Numbered from the stretch's first letter, positions 43,234 through 52,888 are shown. The stretch: 64,000 nt of DNA from Haloferax sp. Q22 (GCF_001482285.1 NZ_LOEP01000005.1:62001-126000); one strand, 5' to 3'. Notes: generated from the letters alone by a model not told the origin. Numbers and translations: made by a program.

Positions 43234-43566
43234 TCAGTCACAGCCGCTCGCCGAGAACTCGCCCGCGTTCTCGTCGAGAAATCGCAACAGCGGCTCGATT
43301 TCGTCGAATCGAGGGCCGCGCGCGACGGAACCGAGATGGCGATTCCACTCGACGAAGCCGGCGTCAGCGAGTTTCGGCAGATGAACGTGGAACAGTTCCA
43401 CCTTCAGTCGGTCGCGGTCGCAGCCGCCACCAACGGCCGCGTCCCGCGTTGCCGCTTCGAGGCGCGCGCGTCTCCGTCGGCGCAGGCCCATCAGCAACTG
43501 CCGCCGATGGACGTTTCCGAGGGCGTCGAACGCCTCGTCGAGGCGGGGGGATGTCGCGGCTACCAT
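43234..43566 (-). CDS. small winged-helix protein (ArsR/DUF7344-like)
   Basis: 110 residues from ATG 43566 (MVAATSPRLDEAFDALGNVH). The helix-turn-helix reads RLDEAFDALGNVHRRQLLMG and the wing-side helix VELFHVHLPKLADAGFVEWN, followed by a short segment RGPRFDEIEPLLRFLDE. This matches the haloarchaeal families where HxHLPKLxDxGxV is conserved. An unusual Arg-rich stretch (LRRRRRARLEAATRD) lies between the helices. The target is unknown. A 9-base inverted repeat lies 160-200 bases upstream. Confidence 0.78.
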   Translation of the reverse strand: MVAATSPRLDEAFDALGNVHRRQLLMGLRRRRRARLEAATRDAAVGGGCDRDRLKVELFHVHLPKLADAGFVEWNRHLGSVARGPRFDEIEPLLRFLDENAGEFSASGCD

Positions 43567-44044
43567 CGGCACGACCCCCGTTGGATCCGAACAGGCGTCG
43601 CGCGACGGGCGCGAGACGCCGAGGCAAAGCGTCTCCCGCGAGTCGCCGGAAGGCCCCGCTCCGGGCACCCGGTGGACACCACCCGATACCGGTACCGTCG
43701 AGAGCGCGGCCCGTCACTCACACGTCCGTACGCCTCTGCGCCATCACGACGCGGTCGGGCGGCGTACGGCTGTCGATGTCTGTGTGCGTTCACAACTACG
43801 TCCCCCGAGAGAGCATAGCTAGCAAGTCAGCATTCTCTTTCTGCTTTCACAGTCCGGTCATTGAAGTAGCCAATCGGAACCTCCGTTACATGTTATGAAC
43901 CGAATCTGGTCACGAGCGAGTTCTTTCGGGCGGAATACTAGCTGAATGGAGTGAATACCGGCTCCCAGAACAACCCAACACCCGATTTTTAGCAGTGTCT
44001 TGACAAGGGAGTTCAATACGGCGGCGGCGAAATGGCAGCCAGTA
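43567..44044. other. 478-base intergenic region between divergent HTH genes
   Basis: No supported gene. It holds an inverted repeat, CCGTACGCC (43726-43734) and GGCGTACGG (43761-43769), and an AT-richer part from about 43800. GATTTTTAG at about 43984 is TATA-like for the downstream regulator. No tRNA or repeat array. Confidence 0.55.
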
Positions 44045-44707
44045 ATGGCCGTAATCGTCGAGTTGACGATCGACTCTGAGAGCTTCGACCTCGGGAGGGT
44101 CACCGCCGTGTCGAACGGCGTCCACATCGAGCTAGAGCGCGTCGTCCCGACCGGCGGTGAGGTCATGCCGTTCTTTTGGGCGCGCGGCACCGACTTCGAG
44201 GCGTTCGAACGCGCCGTTCGAGACAACAGCATCGTCGACGAGCTGACCGCGGTCGCCCGCGTCGAAAACCGCGTGTTGTACAGAGTCAGTTGGGGTGGGA
44301 CCACGTCGAGTCTGACCCGGATTCTCACAGACAGCGAGGCGACGATTCTCGAAGCCCACGGCAACGACCCGTGGACGTTCCGCCTCCGGTTCAGTGACCA
44401 CACCGGGCTGACCGAGTTCCACAACCGCTGTCAGGAGGAGGGACTGGAGTTCCACGTCGAGCGCATCTACACCCTCGCGGAGGGCGAACCGGGCGTCTAC
44501 AACTTCGACATCACCAACGAACAACAGGAGGCGCTCGTCACCGCCGTCTCGGAGGGCTACTTCGAGGTGCCGCGGCAGACCACGCTCAGCGAGGTGGCCG
44601 AACGACTCGGAATCAGCCCGCAGGCCGCCTCCGAGCGCGTCCGCCGCGGGGCCGATACCGTCCTGCGGAAGGTACTGTTGTCGCAGTCGGCGGCCGACCT
44701 CTCATAG
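44045..44707 (+). CDS. Bat-type helix-turn-helix (HTH-10) regulator
   Basis: 220 residues from ATG 44045 (MAVIVELTIDSESFDLGRVT). The N-terminal 150 residues form the bacterio-opsin activator sensor-like domain (EVMPFFWARGTDFEAFERAV, HTGLTEFHNRCQEEGLEFHV). The HTH-10 lies at about 170-215 with TNEQQEALVTAVSEGYFEVP, TTLSEVAERLGISPQAASER and a final helix with LRKVLL. No PAS or GAF is attached. Regulon unknown. TTG 44000 is possible but the family starts at the MxVIxE strand. Confidence 0.88.
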   Translation: MAVIVELTIDSESFDLGRVTAVSNGVHIELERVVPTGGEVMPFFWARGTDFEAFERAVRDNSIVDELTAVARVENRVLYRVSWGGTTSSLTRILTDSEATILEAHGNDPWTFRLRFSDHTGLTEFHNRCQEEGLEFHVERIYTLAEGEPGVYNFDITNEQQEALVTAVSEGYFEVPRQTTLSEVAERLGISPQAASERVRRGADTVLRKVLLSQSAADLS

Positions 44708-44791
44708 GCGGCTGCTCGCGCCGAGACACGGTTCGCCCGCGGCCCGAACGGGGGAGCTATTGGTCCGCCGCGAGTACGCGACGGCGACGCG

Positions 44792-45514
44792 ATGGACAAA
44801 GCGACGCTCCGAACGACGGTGTGGGACGACCTCGAATCGTCGGGCGCGGCCCGGTTCCCCTTCCCGCCGCACGGCCGCATTCCGAACTTCGCCGACGCGA
44901 GCGCGGCCGCCGAGCGACTCGCGGCAACGCCCGAGTGGGCCGACGCCGACGCCGTGAAGGCCAATCCGGACGCCCCGCAACTCCCCGTCAGGCGGCGGGC
45001 GCTCCGCGAGGGCAAGACCGTCTACATGGCCGTCCCGCGGCTCCGCGACGAGAAGTGCTTCTACGAGCTCGACCCCGCCCGCATCGACGACGAACACCTC
45101 GACAGCGCGCCGACCGTCTCGCACGTCGAGACCTACGCCGACAAAGTCGGTCCCGACGCTCTGCCGCCCATCGACCTCGTCGTCTCGGGGTCGGTCGCCG
45201 TCTCCGAGGCGGGCGCTCGCGTCGGGAAGGGCGAGGGATTCAGCGACCTCGAATACGCGGTGTTGCGAGGGCTGGGAGCCGTCTCCGCGGAGACGACCGT
45301 GGCGACGACGGTCCACGAGCGACAGGTCCGCGACGACCTGCCGGTGCCGGACGCCCACGACGTGCCGATGGACCTCGTCGTCACTCCCGAACGGCTGGTC
45401 CGAACCGAGACCCCGTATCCGCGCCCGACGGGCATCGACTGGGACGCGCTCCCCGACGAACGCCTCGACGAGATGCCCGTCCTCCGACGGTTGCACGACG
45501 AGTCGGACGCGTAG
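44792..45514 (+). CDS. 5-formyltetrahydrofolate cyclo-ligase family protein
   Basis: 240 residues. It has PHGRIPNFADASAAAERLAA, VKANPDAPQLPVRRRALREG, KTVYMAVPRLRDEKCFYELD and the hallmark VGKGEGFSDLEYAVLRGLG loop. The canonical enzyme turns 5-formyl-THF to methenyl-THF with ATP. This longer archaeal form is related to the MTHFSD group, so the substrate may be another formyl pterin; haloarchaea do use folates. Confidence 0.85.
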   Translation: MDKATLRTTVWDDLESSGAARFPFPPHGRIPNFADASAAAERLAATPEWADADAVKANPDAPQLPVRRRALREGKTVYMAVPRLRDEKCFYELDPARIDDEHLDSAPTVSHVETYADKVGPDALPPIDLVVSGSVAVSEAGARVGKGEGFSDLEYAVLRGLGAVSAETTVATTVHERQVRDDLPVPDAHDVPMDLVVTPERLVRTETPYPRPTGIDWDALPDERLDEMPVLRRLHDESDA

Positions 45515-45556
45515 CCGAGCCCCTGCTTATTTCACCGCCCGGGCCGACGTGAGGCC

Positions 45557-46861
45557 GTGCGACTCGTACAGGTGTTGGTGCCGACCGGCAAGCGCGAGGC
45601 CGTCCTGCGGACGCTCGACGAGGAGGGCGTGGACTACGCCGTCTCCGAAGAGACCTCCGGGCGGGGCTTCGTCGCCGTCGTCACCTTCCCGGTCCCCAAG
45701 GAGGCCGTCGAACCGGTGTTGGCGCGACTCCGCGAGGCGGGCGTCGAGCGCGACGCCTACACCGTCGTCGTCGCCGCCGAGACGGTCGCCTCGAAGCGGT
45801 TCGACCAACTGCGCGAGCAGTACGAGGAAGACGACGAGAACGGCGACCGCATCGCCCGCGAGGAGTTGGCCTCGAAGGCCGCGGACCTCGCGCCGTCGGT
45901 GCCGACCTACGTGCTCATGACGGTCATCTCTGCGCTCGTCGCCACCGCGGGCCTGCTTCTCGACTCGCCGGCCGTGGTCGTCGGCTCGATGGTCATCGCC
46001 CCGCTCGTCGGGCCCGCGATGTCCGCGAGCGTCGGCACCGTCGTCGACGACGACGAGATGTTCGTCCGCGGGGTTCGCCTACAGGCGCTCGGCGGCCTCC
46101 TCGCGGTCGGCGCGGCCGCCGTCTTCGCCTTCCTGCTCAGGCAGACCGGGGCGGTCCCGCTGTCGCCCGCGGAGGTGCTGTCGATTCCCGAGGTGGACGA
46201 GCGCCTCGCGCCCGACGTGCTGTCGCTCGTCATCGCGCTCGGCGCGGGGGCTGCGGGCGCTATTTCGCTCTCTTCCGGCGTCTCAACCGCGCTCGTCGGC
46301 GTCATGATAGCCGCCGCGTTGGTCCCGCCGACCGCCGTCGTCGGCATCGGCATCGCGTGGGGCGCGCCCGAGGCCGTCGTCGGCTCGGCCATCCTCGTCC
46401 TCGTCAACATCCTCTCCGTCAACTTCGTCGCCATCGGCGTCCTCTGGCAGCAGGGCTACCGGCCGGAACGTTGGATTCGCCGCGACGAGGCCCGCCGGGC
46501 CGCCCTGTTCCGTATCGTCGTCATCGGGGTCGGACTGCTCGTCCTCTCGTCGTTCCTCGGCGCGGTCACCTACACGACCTACCGGAACGCCGACTTCCAG
46601 TCCGACGCGCGCGACGCCATCGAGGACGCGCTCTCGGACACCGACGCCCGGCTGCTGTCGATGGAACTGCAGTACGACAGCGGGCCGCTCCAAGAGCCGG
46701 ACGGCGTCGTCGTGACCGTCGGCTACGACCCGGCCTCCGACCCACCGATGGTCGAACGCGAACTCACGAGGCGGGTGAACGCCGTCGCCCCCGAGCCGCT
46801 GTCGCCGTGGGCCACCGGCGAAATCGACGTCGAAGTGCGTTACGTCGCCGTCGTGGAGTAG
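45557..46861 (+). CDS. DUF389 membrane protein (TIGR00341 family)
   Basis: 434 residues from GTG 45557, which lies about 25 bases after TATA-like GCTTATTTC (45524-45532). An N-terminal soluble ferredoxin-like domain (1-95), then about six membrane helices (VPTYVLMTVISALVATAGLL, AVVVGSMVIAPLVGPAMSAS, GVSTALVGVMIAAALVPPTA and others), then a soluble C-terminal domain (about 350-434). Members are of unknown function. The VVVGSMVIAPLVGP core is highly characteristic. Confidence 0.88.
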   Translation: MRLVQVLVPTGKREAVLRTLDEEGVDYAVSEETSGRGFVAVVTFPVPKEAVEPVLARLREAGVERDAYTVVVAAETVASKRFDQLREQYEEDDENGDRIAREELASKAADLAPSVPTYVLMTVISALVATAGLLLDSPAVVVGSMVIAPLVGPAMSASVGTVVDDDEMFVRGVRLQALGGLLAVGAAAVFAFLLRQTGAVPLSPAEVLSIPEVDERLAPDVLSLVIALGAGAAGAISLSSGVSTALVGVMIAAALVPPTAVVGIGIAWGAPEAVVGSAILVLVNILSVNFVAIGVLWQQGYRPERWIRRDEARRAALFRIVVIGVGLLVLSSFLGAVTYTTYRNADFQSDARDAIEDALSDTDARLLSMELQYDSGPLQEPDGVVVTVGYDPASDPPMVERELTRRVNAVAPEPLSPWATGEIDVEVRYVAVVE

Positions 46862-46993
46862 GTCGAGTTTACCCTCGCTCTCGGCGCGTCGCCGTGCGAC
46901 CAGCCGGCACGCGCCGGGCGCGTTGTCCCCCGTCTCGAAGGCTACAGTCGCTCTTTGTCTCTAGCGCGGCTTGAATAGCTGAACCGACGTACG

Positions 46994-47734
46994 ATGGGTA
47001 TGCAACGACGCACGATTGCTCCGATATTCCTCGTTGGCCTCGTCCTCCTCGCGGGCTGTCTCTCGGCACCCCTACAGGCGACGACCGACGGCGGCGTAGA
47101 CGCGACCAACGCGACGACCATCTCCACGACCGGCACCGGCGAAGTGACCGCCGACGCCGACCTCGCCGTGGTCTCCATCGCCGTGACGACCACCGCCGAC
47201 TCGGCGGATGAGGCCCGCGGCACCGTCGCCGACGACGTGGCCGCCGTCCGCGCCGCCCTCACCGACGCCGGTATCGCCGAGGACGCCATCCAGACGACCG
47301 GCTTCAACATCTACCCCGAGTACGATTACAGCGGCCAAGAGCGCGAACTCCTCGGCTACCGCGCCACCCACACCCTCCGCGTCGAGGTCGCCCCCGACCG
47401 CGCCGGTGAAGTCATCGACCTCGCGGTCGGTGCCGGTGCCAGCGAAATCCGCGGCGTCGCCTTCACGCTGACCGACGAGAAGCGCGCCGAACTCCGCGAA
47501 GAGGCCCTGACCCGCGCCGTCGACTCCGCGAAGGCCGACGCCGACGCGGTCGCCAGCGCCTCCGGCCTGACCGTCACGGGCGTCCACACCGCCACCGTCG
47601 GCGGCAGCGCCTCACCCGGCCCGTACCCGGTCGCCTACGCCGAGGACGCCGCCCGCGCCTCCGGGTCGACCGAACTCTCGCCCGGCCCCGTGACCGTCTC
47701 GGCGACCGTCCAGATGGTCTACGAAGCCGAGTAA
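46994..47734 (+). CDS. SIMPL domain (DUF541) lipoprotein
   Basis: 246 residues; ATG 47000 (MQRRTIAPIF) is an alternative. A hydrophobic signal and lipobox LLAGC are at the N-terminus. The SIMPL domain follows: STTGTGEVTADADLAVVSIA, QTTGFNIYPEYDY and RATHTLRVEVAPDRAGEVID, GVAFTLTDEKRAELREEALT. It ends with VSATVQMVYEAE. SIMPL proteins are exported and linked with stress tolerance in bacteria; mechanism unknown. A TATA-like CTTGAATAG lies about 26 bases upstream. Confidence 0.88.
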   Translation: MGMQRRTIAPIFLVGLVLLAGCLSAPLQATTDGGVDATNATTISTTGTGEVTADADLAVVSIAVTTTADSADEARGTVADDVAAVRAALTDAGIAEDAIQTTGFNIYPEYDYSGQERELLGYRATHTLRVEVAPDRAGEVIDLAVGAGASEIRGVAFTLTDEKRAELREEALTRAVDSAKADADAVASASGLTVTGVHTATVGGSASPGPYPVAYAEDAARASGSTELSPGPVTVSATVQMVYEAE

Positions 47735-47859
47735 GCACCCCACGCCCCGCTGACTGAACTCGCGGTTCAACCCACCCGCGCCCTCATTTCTCCGATAGCT
47801 ACCCCGTAGCCGCGGCTCTCCCGTCGAGGTACTGCGGCAAGACAGAACCGACAGAACCG

Positions 47860-47864
47860 AAAAA
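47860..47864 (-). terminator. oligo-T terminator of the NOG1 gene
   Basis: Five T on the minus-strand transcript, 12-16 bases after the stop of the GTPase gene. Confidence 0.35.
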
Positions 47865-47875
47865 TCCCGCGTCGC

Positions 47876-48853
47876 TTACTCGTTGCGCGACGGCGGGATG
47901 TCGGGTTCGAACCCGATGGCCTCGACCGCAGCGTCGAGGACGGCCTCGACGTTCTCGCCCGTCTCGACGCTCATGTAGAGGTCGGCCTCCATGTCGGTCG
48001 AGCGGTCGCTCTTGTTACAGACGGTGAGGACGGGGATGTCGCGCTCCTCGAAGCGCGCCTTCACGGCGTCGCGGAGTTCGAGTTGCGACTCGATGGGGTA
48101 GCCACACGCCCCGCTGGCGTCGGCGACGAAGATGACGGCGTCCGCGAGGTGTTCGAGGGCGCTCACGGCCTGCCGCTCGATGTCGTTGCGCTCGTCTTCG
48201 GGCCGGTCGAGCAGCCCCGGCGTGTCGATAATCTGGTAGCGGATGCGGTCGCGGTCGAAGTGCCCGATTTGGACGCCCTTCGTCGTGAAGGGGTAGCGGG
48301 CGATTTCGTTCGACGCGCGGGTCACGTCGTTGACGAACGAGGACTTGCCGACGTTCGGGTAACCGGCGACGACGATTGCCGGTTCGCCCGGGCGGATGTC
48401 GGGGAGGTCTTTCAGGGCGTCGCGCGCCTCGCCGATGCGGAGCAGGTCGTCTTCGACCTCCTCGACGACGCTCGCCATGCGAGCGAACGCCTGCTTTCGG
48501 TGCTTTCGCGCGAGGTCCGCGTCGGTCTTGCGGAGCTTCGGCTGGTACTCGCGGGCGATGTTGTCGACCTGCCGGGAGGCCCACATCACTTCCGAGAGAC
48601 TCTTTCGGACCTCGTCAACGTCGACGATGGCGTCGGCGAGTTCGTAGTAGAAGGGGTCAACCGTCTCGAAGTCGGGCCACTCGACGACGATGTTCTCGAG
48701 GTTGTCGGAAAGGATGTTCGACGCCGTCTGGAGCATCGACTGCTGAGCCTCCAACTTGTTCTGCTTCGCTCGCCCCGTGCGCGCGGCCCGCGAGAAGGCC
48801 TTGTCGATGAGTTCGTCCGACCGGGGCGTGGTCGGGAGAGACTCGAAAATCAT
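47876..48853 (-). CDS. NOG1-family GTP-binding protein
   Basis: 325 residues. MIFESLPTTPRSDELIDKAF and the helical N-terminal domain (about 1-155) are typical NOG1. The G domain has GYPNVGKSSFVNDVTRA (G1), FTTKGVQIG (G2), DTPGLLDRPEDERNDIE (G3) and NKSD (G4). It acts in 60S-type large-subunit assembly in eukaryotes; the archaeal protein lacks the C-terminal eukaryotic extension, as is normal. Confidence 0.93.
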   Translation of the reverse strand: MIFESLPTTPRSDELIDKAFSRAARTGRAKQNKLEAQQSMLQTASNILSDNLENIVVEWPDFETVDPFYYELADAIVDVDEVRKSLSEVMWASRQVDNIAREYQPKLRKTDADLARKHRKQAFARMASVVEEVEDDLLRIGEARDALKDLPDIRPGEPAIVVAGYPNVGKSSFVNDVTRASNEIARYPFTTKGVQIGHFDRDRIRYQIIDTPGLLDRPEDERNDIERQAVSALEHLADAVIFVADASGACGYPIESQLELRDAVKARFEERDIPVLTVCNKSDRSTDMEADLYMSVETGENVEAVLDAAVEAIGFEPDIPPSRNE

Positions 48854-49063
48854 TGCAGTCCGCTACATGGCCGAGCCGTAAAAGCGCGTCCGTTTGGGGC
48901 TCGGCGCTTCGAGCGGTGGATTCTCCGTGCAGGTCTCACGCACGGTTCGACTGGAAGCGAGGGGGTCGCGGCCGGACCGGCTCGCGGGCGCTGACGTGAG
49001 CGAGCGGCCGAGCACCTACCGACCGCCACGAAGTTCTTGCCCGCCCGCGGCCTACTTCGACCC

Positions 49064-49426
49064 ATGACTGACTGGAAAGCGGTCGCTGTCGGGTTCGTCG
49101 TCATCGTCGTCGTCGGCACCGGCGGACTCGCGCTCCCGCTCATCGGCCAAATTGGGGCGGGTCTCCTCGGTGGCTTCGCGGCGGGCTACCTCGCGGGCGG
49201 CACGCTCGGTAACGGCGCGTGGAACGGCCTCGTCGCGGGGTCCATCTCGGGTATCGTCGTGACGCTCCTCGCGGCCCTGCTCGGGAGTCTTCTCGGACTC
49301 GCCGGTGGGCCGCTGGGTGGCCTCCTCGGCGGCGTCGGCGTCCTCGTCGCGGGCGTCGTGTTGACGCTCATCTTCGCAATCGACAGCGCCATCGCCGGGG
49401 CTGTCGGCGCGTGGGTGAAGGGGTAG
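49064..49426 (+). CDS. Gly-rich four-helix membrane protein (DUF5518-like)
   Basis: 120 residues from ATG 49064 (MTDWKAVAVGFVVIVVVGTG). About four hydrophobic helices rich in Gly/Ala repeats (GGFAAGYLAGGTLGNGAWNG, GLVAGSISGIVVTLLAALLG), typical of haloarchaeal DUF5518. Little loop sequence, no charged active site. Function unknown. Divergent from the NOG1 gene. Confidence 0.75.
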   Translation: MTDWKAVAVGFVVIVVVGTGGLALPLIGQIGAGLLGGFAAGYLAGGTLGNGAWNGLVAGSISGIVVTLLAALLGSLLGLAGGPLGGLLGGVGVLVAGVVLTLIFAIDSAIAGAVGAWVKG

Positions 49427-49481
49427 CCCGACAGCGCGGGGCCGCGACCGCGACCTCACCGAGTTCGATAGTCCAGAAATC

Positions 49482-49514
49482 GGGGTTTAGCATGGTCCTA
49501 AGCCCCATTATTTC
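49482..49514 (+). terminator. hairpin followed by AT-rich tract
   Basis: GGGGTTTAG (49482-49490) pairs with CTAAGCCCC (49498-49506) with one G-U pair and a 7-base loop, then ATTATTT. It can end the DUF5518 transcript; the ATTATTTCA may also serve as TATA for the next gene. Confidence 0.45.
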
Positions 49515-49563
49515 ACGTAAACTGTCTCGGGTCTCTAAGGGGGAGGGACCACACCCGACGGCC

Positions 49564-50325
49564 ATGGGTAAGGAGTCAACGCACACCCGTCGAAGAACCC
49601 TCCAATCGATTTGCGGTGTCGCCGTCGCCGGCCTCACCGGTCTCGCTGGATGTAGCTCGTCCGGGGACTCGGACCAGACGACGCGAACGACCGACGCGGG
49701 GACACAGACCACGACCGAGACGCAGACCACGACGACCGCGAACGAGACGACCGAACAGGAGGAAGAAACAACCGAAAGCGGGCTCGAAGCCGCCGACTTC
49801 GTCGAGAACCCCGAGGAGATACACCCGACGCTGGTCGAGGAGACATCGGTCCCCTCGGACGAGGTCTTGCTCGGCTTTCGGCTCGAAGACTCGTCACTTC
49901 CGTTTACGACGGAGGTGTACCGCGCGCCGGACGACGCCGAAGTGCAGGCGACGGAAACGTACGACACCCAAGACCTCTCGCAGGTCGACTTGCTCCCCGA
50001 GTCGCCGCAGGCGCTCGACACCGTCGATACCGACCGCGAGGACATCCACTACGGGACGACGACCATCGGAGAGCCGCTGAAAGTCACGCTCGTCGCGCGC
50101 CACGACAGCGACACTATCGACTGGAGCGCGTGGTCTCGCACCGGCTATCCGTACGACGGTCACGACGAAGAAGACCCCGCGCTCGAAGTCGACTGTTACT
50201 GCGGCGGGATGAACTACACCGCGCCGAGCGGCGGGACGTGGGCGCGAGTGATTCAAGTGACGCCGACCGAGCGCGTCGACACCGGGACGACCGTCGCGCT
50301 CAACTGGACGTCGAGCCGACTCTGA
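49564..50325 (+). CDS. exported Tat lipoprotein of unknown function
   Basis: 253 residues from ATG 49564. THTRRRTLQSICGVAVAGLT is a Tat signal; lipobox LAGC with Cys30. A Thr/Glu-rich tether (about 35-75) precedes a folded domain with DEVLLGFRLEDSSLPFTTEV and YCGGMNYTAPSGGTWARVIQ. The beta-rich C-terminus ends VALNWTSSRL. I do not recognise the domain. A purine-rich GGGGGAGGGA about 25 bases before the ATG is too far for a classic SD. Confidence 0.75.
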   Translation: MGKESTHTRRRTLQSICGVAVAGLTGLAGCSSSGDSDQTTRTTDAGTQTTTETQTTTTANETTEQEEETTESGLEAADFVENPEEIHPTLVEETSVPSDEVLLGFRLEDSSLPFTTEVYRAPDDAEVQATETYDTQDLSQVDLLPESPQALDTVDTDREDIHYGTTTIGEPLKVTLVARHDSDTIDWSAWSRTGYPYDGHDEEDPALEVDCYCGGMNYTAPSGGTWARVIQVTPTERVDTGTTVALNWTSSRL

Positions 50326-50364
50326 AGGCGGAATCGACGCGGTTCGCCGCTCCGTAGTCGAGTG

Positions 50365-50862
50365 TTACTCGCCGCGTTCGAGGTACTCCCGCTGAATCTC
50401 GACGACCTCGGTCGAGTCCGCACACTCCGAGTACCGGCGCAGCGGTTCCTCGTTGAGTTCGAGGAACGTGTGGCCCCAGTTGAACTTCGAGAGCACGTCT
50501 TCGGCCCGCTTCTTCTCGCCGAAGATGACGAGCGCGGCGGCTATCGCCTCGACCGTCGTCAGTTGCATCGGGCGGCCGAAGTTCACGGGGTTGGCGGCGA
50601 CGAGATACGGGAGCGCGCGGTGCTCGCCGGGGAGCGAGAACATGGCCTCGCCGGCCGACTCCCACGAGCAGTCGAGCGCGACGAGCGCGCCCGTGTCCGC
50701 GTCGGCTGGCGACAGCGCCCTGTCGGCGTGGGGGTTGAGCACGACGCCGTAGGGGGTCTCGCGGTCGGAGCCGTGGAGGGCGGCCATGTCGAAGCGTTCG
50801 AGCTTCTTCGCCGTGCACTTCTTCGGGTCGTCGTCGCCCTCGTATCGAACGTGCAGGTCCAC
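50365..50862 (-). CDS. tsr3: Tsr3-type rRNA aminocarboxypropyltransferase (DUF367)
   Basis: 165 residues from GTG 50862 (reading [20 protein letters not shown]). Conserved stretches [45 protein letters not shown] and [15 protein letters not shown]. Tsr3 moves the aminocarboxypropyl group of SAM to a modified uridine in the small-subunit rRNA and acts in ribosome maturation. Confidence 0.92.
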   Translation of the reverse strand: MDLHVRYEGDDDPKKCTAKKLERFDMAALHGSDRETPYGVVLNPHADRALSPADADTGALVALDCSWESAGEAMFSLPGEHRALPYLVAANPVNFGRPMQLTTVEAIAAALVIFGEKKRAEDVLSKFNWGHTFLELNEEPLRRYSECADSTEVVEIQREYLERGE

Positions 50863-50978
50863 ACCCAGGGTACGCGACTGGCCGAGAAAAGCGTCCCGAA
50901 CGCGGTGTCGGCGCGCGCGACGCGAGGGGCGAGGCGAGCCGGCGTCGGATTCTTCCCGCCCGCCGACGAAGAGAGGGC

Positions 50979-51332
50979 GTGCATCCCGACGCGACGTATC
51001 TGGCCCGGCAGTACTACACGGCGCTCGACCACCACGGATACGACATGCTTCGGAATATCCTCGAACCGGAGTTCGTCCAGCACCGCGGCGACATGACGCT
51101 CTCGGGGCGCGAGGAGTTCGTCTCGTTCATGCGGGACGACAGGCCGCAGAAGGACACGCGACACGTCATCGAGCGCTACATCCAGTCGAAGTCCGACGAC
51201 GAAATCGTCGTCCGCGGCCACCTCGAAGACCGCGACGGCGACGAACTGTTCGTCTTTCTCGACCGGTTCCGTGCCCACGACGGGAAGCTCTCGGACCTGA
51301 AGACGTTCGTCAAGTCATCGACGGCGAACTGA
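50979..51332 (+). CDS. SnoaL/NTF2-like protein
   Basis: 117 residues from GTG 50979 (reading [20 protein letters not shown]). Cone-shaped NTF2-like fold: helix [40 protein letters not shown] and strands [19 protein letters not shown]. The Asp/His lining suits a small-molecule enzyme or binding protein. No partner gene is informative; substrate unknown. Confidence 0.8.
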   Translation: MHPDATYLARQYYTALDHHGYDMLRNILEPEFVQHRGDMTLSGREEFVSFMRDDRPQKDTRHVIERYIQSKSDDEIVVRGHLEDRDGDELFVFLDRFRAHDGKLSDLKTFVKSSTAN

Positions 51333-51398
51333 CGGCGCGAGTCGCGGGAAAGACGAGAGAAAGAACAGAAACTCGCGGTCGCGGCGTGCGTCAGTCGC

Positions 51399-52781
51399 TC
51401 AGTCCTTCTTACCCGCACCAACGGCGGCCTCGCCGACGGGCTCGTGGCCCTCGATGACCTCACGGCCGCCCATGTAGGGCTGGAGCGGTTCGGGCACGTC
51501 GACCGTGCCGTCCTCGTTTTGGTAGTATTCGAGCAGCGCGACCATGACGCGGCCGACGGCCGTGCCCGACGCGTTGAGCGTGTGGAGGTACTCGGCCGAC
51601 TCGTGGCGCTCGGGGCGGTATCGGAGGCCGGCGCGGCGCGCCTGGAAGTCCTCGAAGTTCGAGGCCGACGAGACCTCAAGCCAGCGACCACCCTGTTCGG
51701 GGGCGTCGTCCGACTCCGTGCCGGGGGCCCACACTTCGAGGTCGTAGGTCTTCGCCGACGCGAAGGTGAGATCGCCGGTGCAAAGCGAGAGGACGCGGTA
51801 CGGCAGGCCGAGGCGGTCGAGCACTTCGGCGGCCTCGTCGACGAGCGCTTCGAGCCGGTCGTACGACTCCTCGGGCTCGACGAAGTTGACGAGTTCGACC
51901 TTGTTGAACTGGTGGACGCGAACGATGCCGCGGGTCTCGGTCCCGTGTTCGCCCGCCTCGCGCCGGAAGTTCGGCGTGTACGCCTGATGTTTCAGCGGGA
52001 GGTCGTCCTTCAGGAGAATCTCGTCGCGGTACATGTTCGTGACCGGGACCTCCGCGGTGGGACAGAGCCACAGGTCGTCGTCCTCGTAGTTCTCGGTCTC
52101 CGAGCCGCCGATGCGGTAGGCGTCCTCGGCGAACTTCGGGAGCTGACCGGTGCCCTCCATCGAGGTGGTCTTGACCGGAATCGGCGGGAACAGGTCGACG
52201 TACTCCTGTTCGCGGTGCACGTCGAGCATGAACTGGACGAGCGCGTGTTCGAGCATCGCGCCCTCGCCTTTCAGGAAGTAGAAGCCCGAGCCGGTGGTCT
52301 TGGCCGCGCGACCCTCGTCGATAATGTCGAGTTCCTCGCCGAGGTCGTAGTGCGGCGTCACCTCGTCGGGGAGGTCGCGCAGGTCGTCGAAGCCGACGCG
52401 GCGGACCTCCTCGTTATCGGCCTCGTCGGCCCCGACCGGAACCGACTCGTGGGGGAGGTTCGGCAGTTCCATGAGCGCCTCGTCGAGTTCCGCTTCGAGT
52501 TCGTCGGCGCGGGCTTCGAGCTCCTGTAGCTCCGTCTTGAGTTCGCCCGAGCGGTCGATAGCCTCCTGGGCTTCCTCGTCTTTCCCTTCTTGCTTCAGCT
52601 GACCGATTTTCTGGCTGACCTCGTTGCGCTCGTGGCGGAGGTCGTCGCCCTCGGCCTTCAGCGAGCGCCACTCGTCGTACACGTCAAGGACGCGGTCGAT
52701 GTCCACGCCCTCCATGTTGCGGGCGGCGAGCGCGTCGCGAACTCGCTCCGGTTCGTCGCGGAGCAGTTGCCTGTCAATCAT
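51399..52781 (-). CDS. serS: seryl-tRNA synthetase
   Basis: 460 residues from ATG 52781 (MIDRQLLRDEPERVRDALAA). N-terminal tRNA-binding coiled coil (about 28-105). Class II core: motif 1 near TSMEGTGQLPKFAEDAYRIG, motif 2 FRREAGEHGTETRGIVRVHQ and motif 3 in the AVGRVMVALLEYYQNEDG stretch. It charges tRNA-Ser. The frame continues upstream of the ATG but without coding character. This is the ordinary type, not the methanogen type. Confidence 0.96.
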   Translation of the reverse strand: MIDRQLLRDEPERVRDALAARNMEGVDIDRVLDVYDEWRSLKAEGDDLRHERNEVSQKIGQLKQEGKDEEAQEAIDRSGELKTELQELEARADELEAELDEALMELPNLPHESVPVGADEADNEEVRRVGFDDLRDLPDEVTPHYDLGEELDIIDEGRAAKTTGSGFYFLKGEGAMLEHALVQFMLDVHREQEYVDLFPPIPVKTTSMEGTGQLPKFAEDAYRIGGSETENYEDDDLWLCPTAEVPVTNMYRDEILLKDDLPLKHQAYTPNFRREAGEHGTETRGIVRVHQFNKVELVNFVEPEESYDRLEALVDEAAEVLDRLGLPYRVLSLCTGDLTFASAKTYDLEVWAPGTESDDAPEQGGRWLEVSSASNFEDFQARRAGLRYRPERHESAEYLHTLNASGTAVGRVMVALLEYYQNEDGTVDVPEPLQPYMGGREVIEGHEPVGEAAVGAGKKD

Positions 52782-52888
52782 TGGGCTGTGGTTTCCGGGC
52801 GGGCGGGAAAATCGTATCGCATCGCCGAAGGACGGGGGCGAGAACGCGGCGGCCGAACGCTTTTCTTCCCCGGAGACGGCCGTCAACT

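Noticed and set aside
47905-47925. GGGTTCGAACCC resembling a tRNA T-loop
   Set aside because: It lies inside the NOG1-type GTPase coding region and no cloverleaf can be folded around it.
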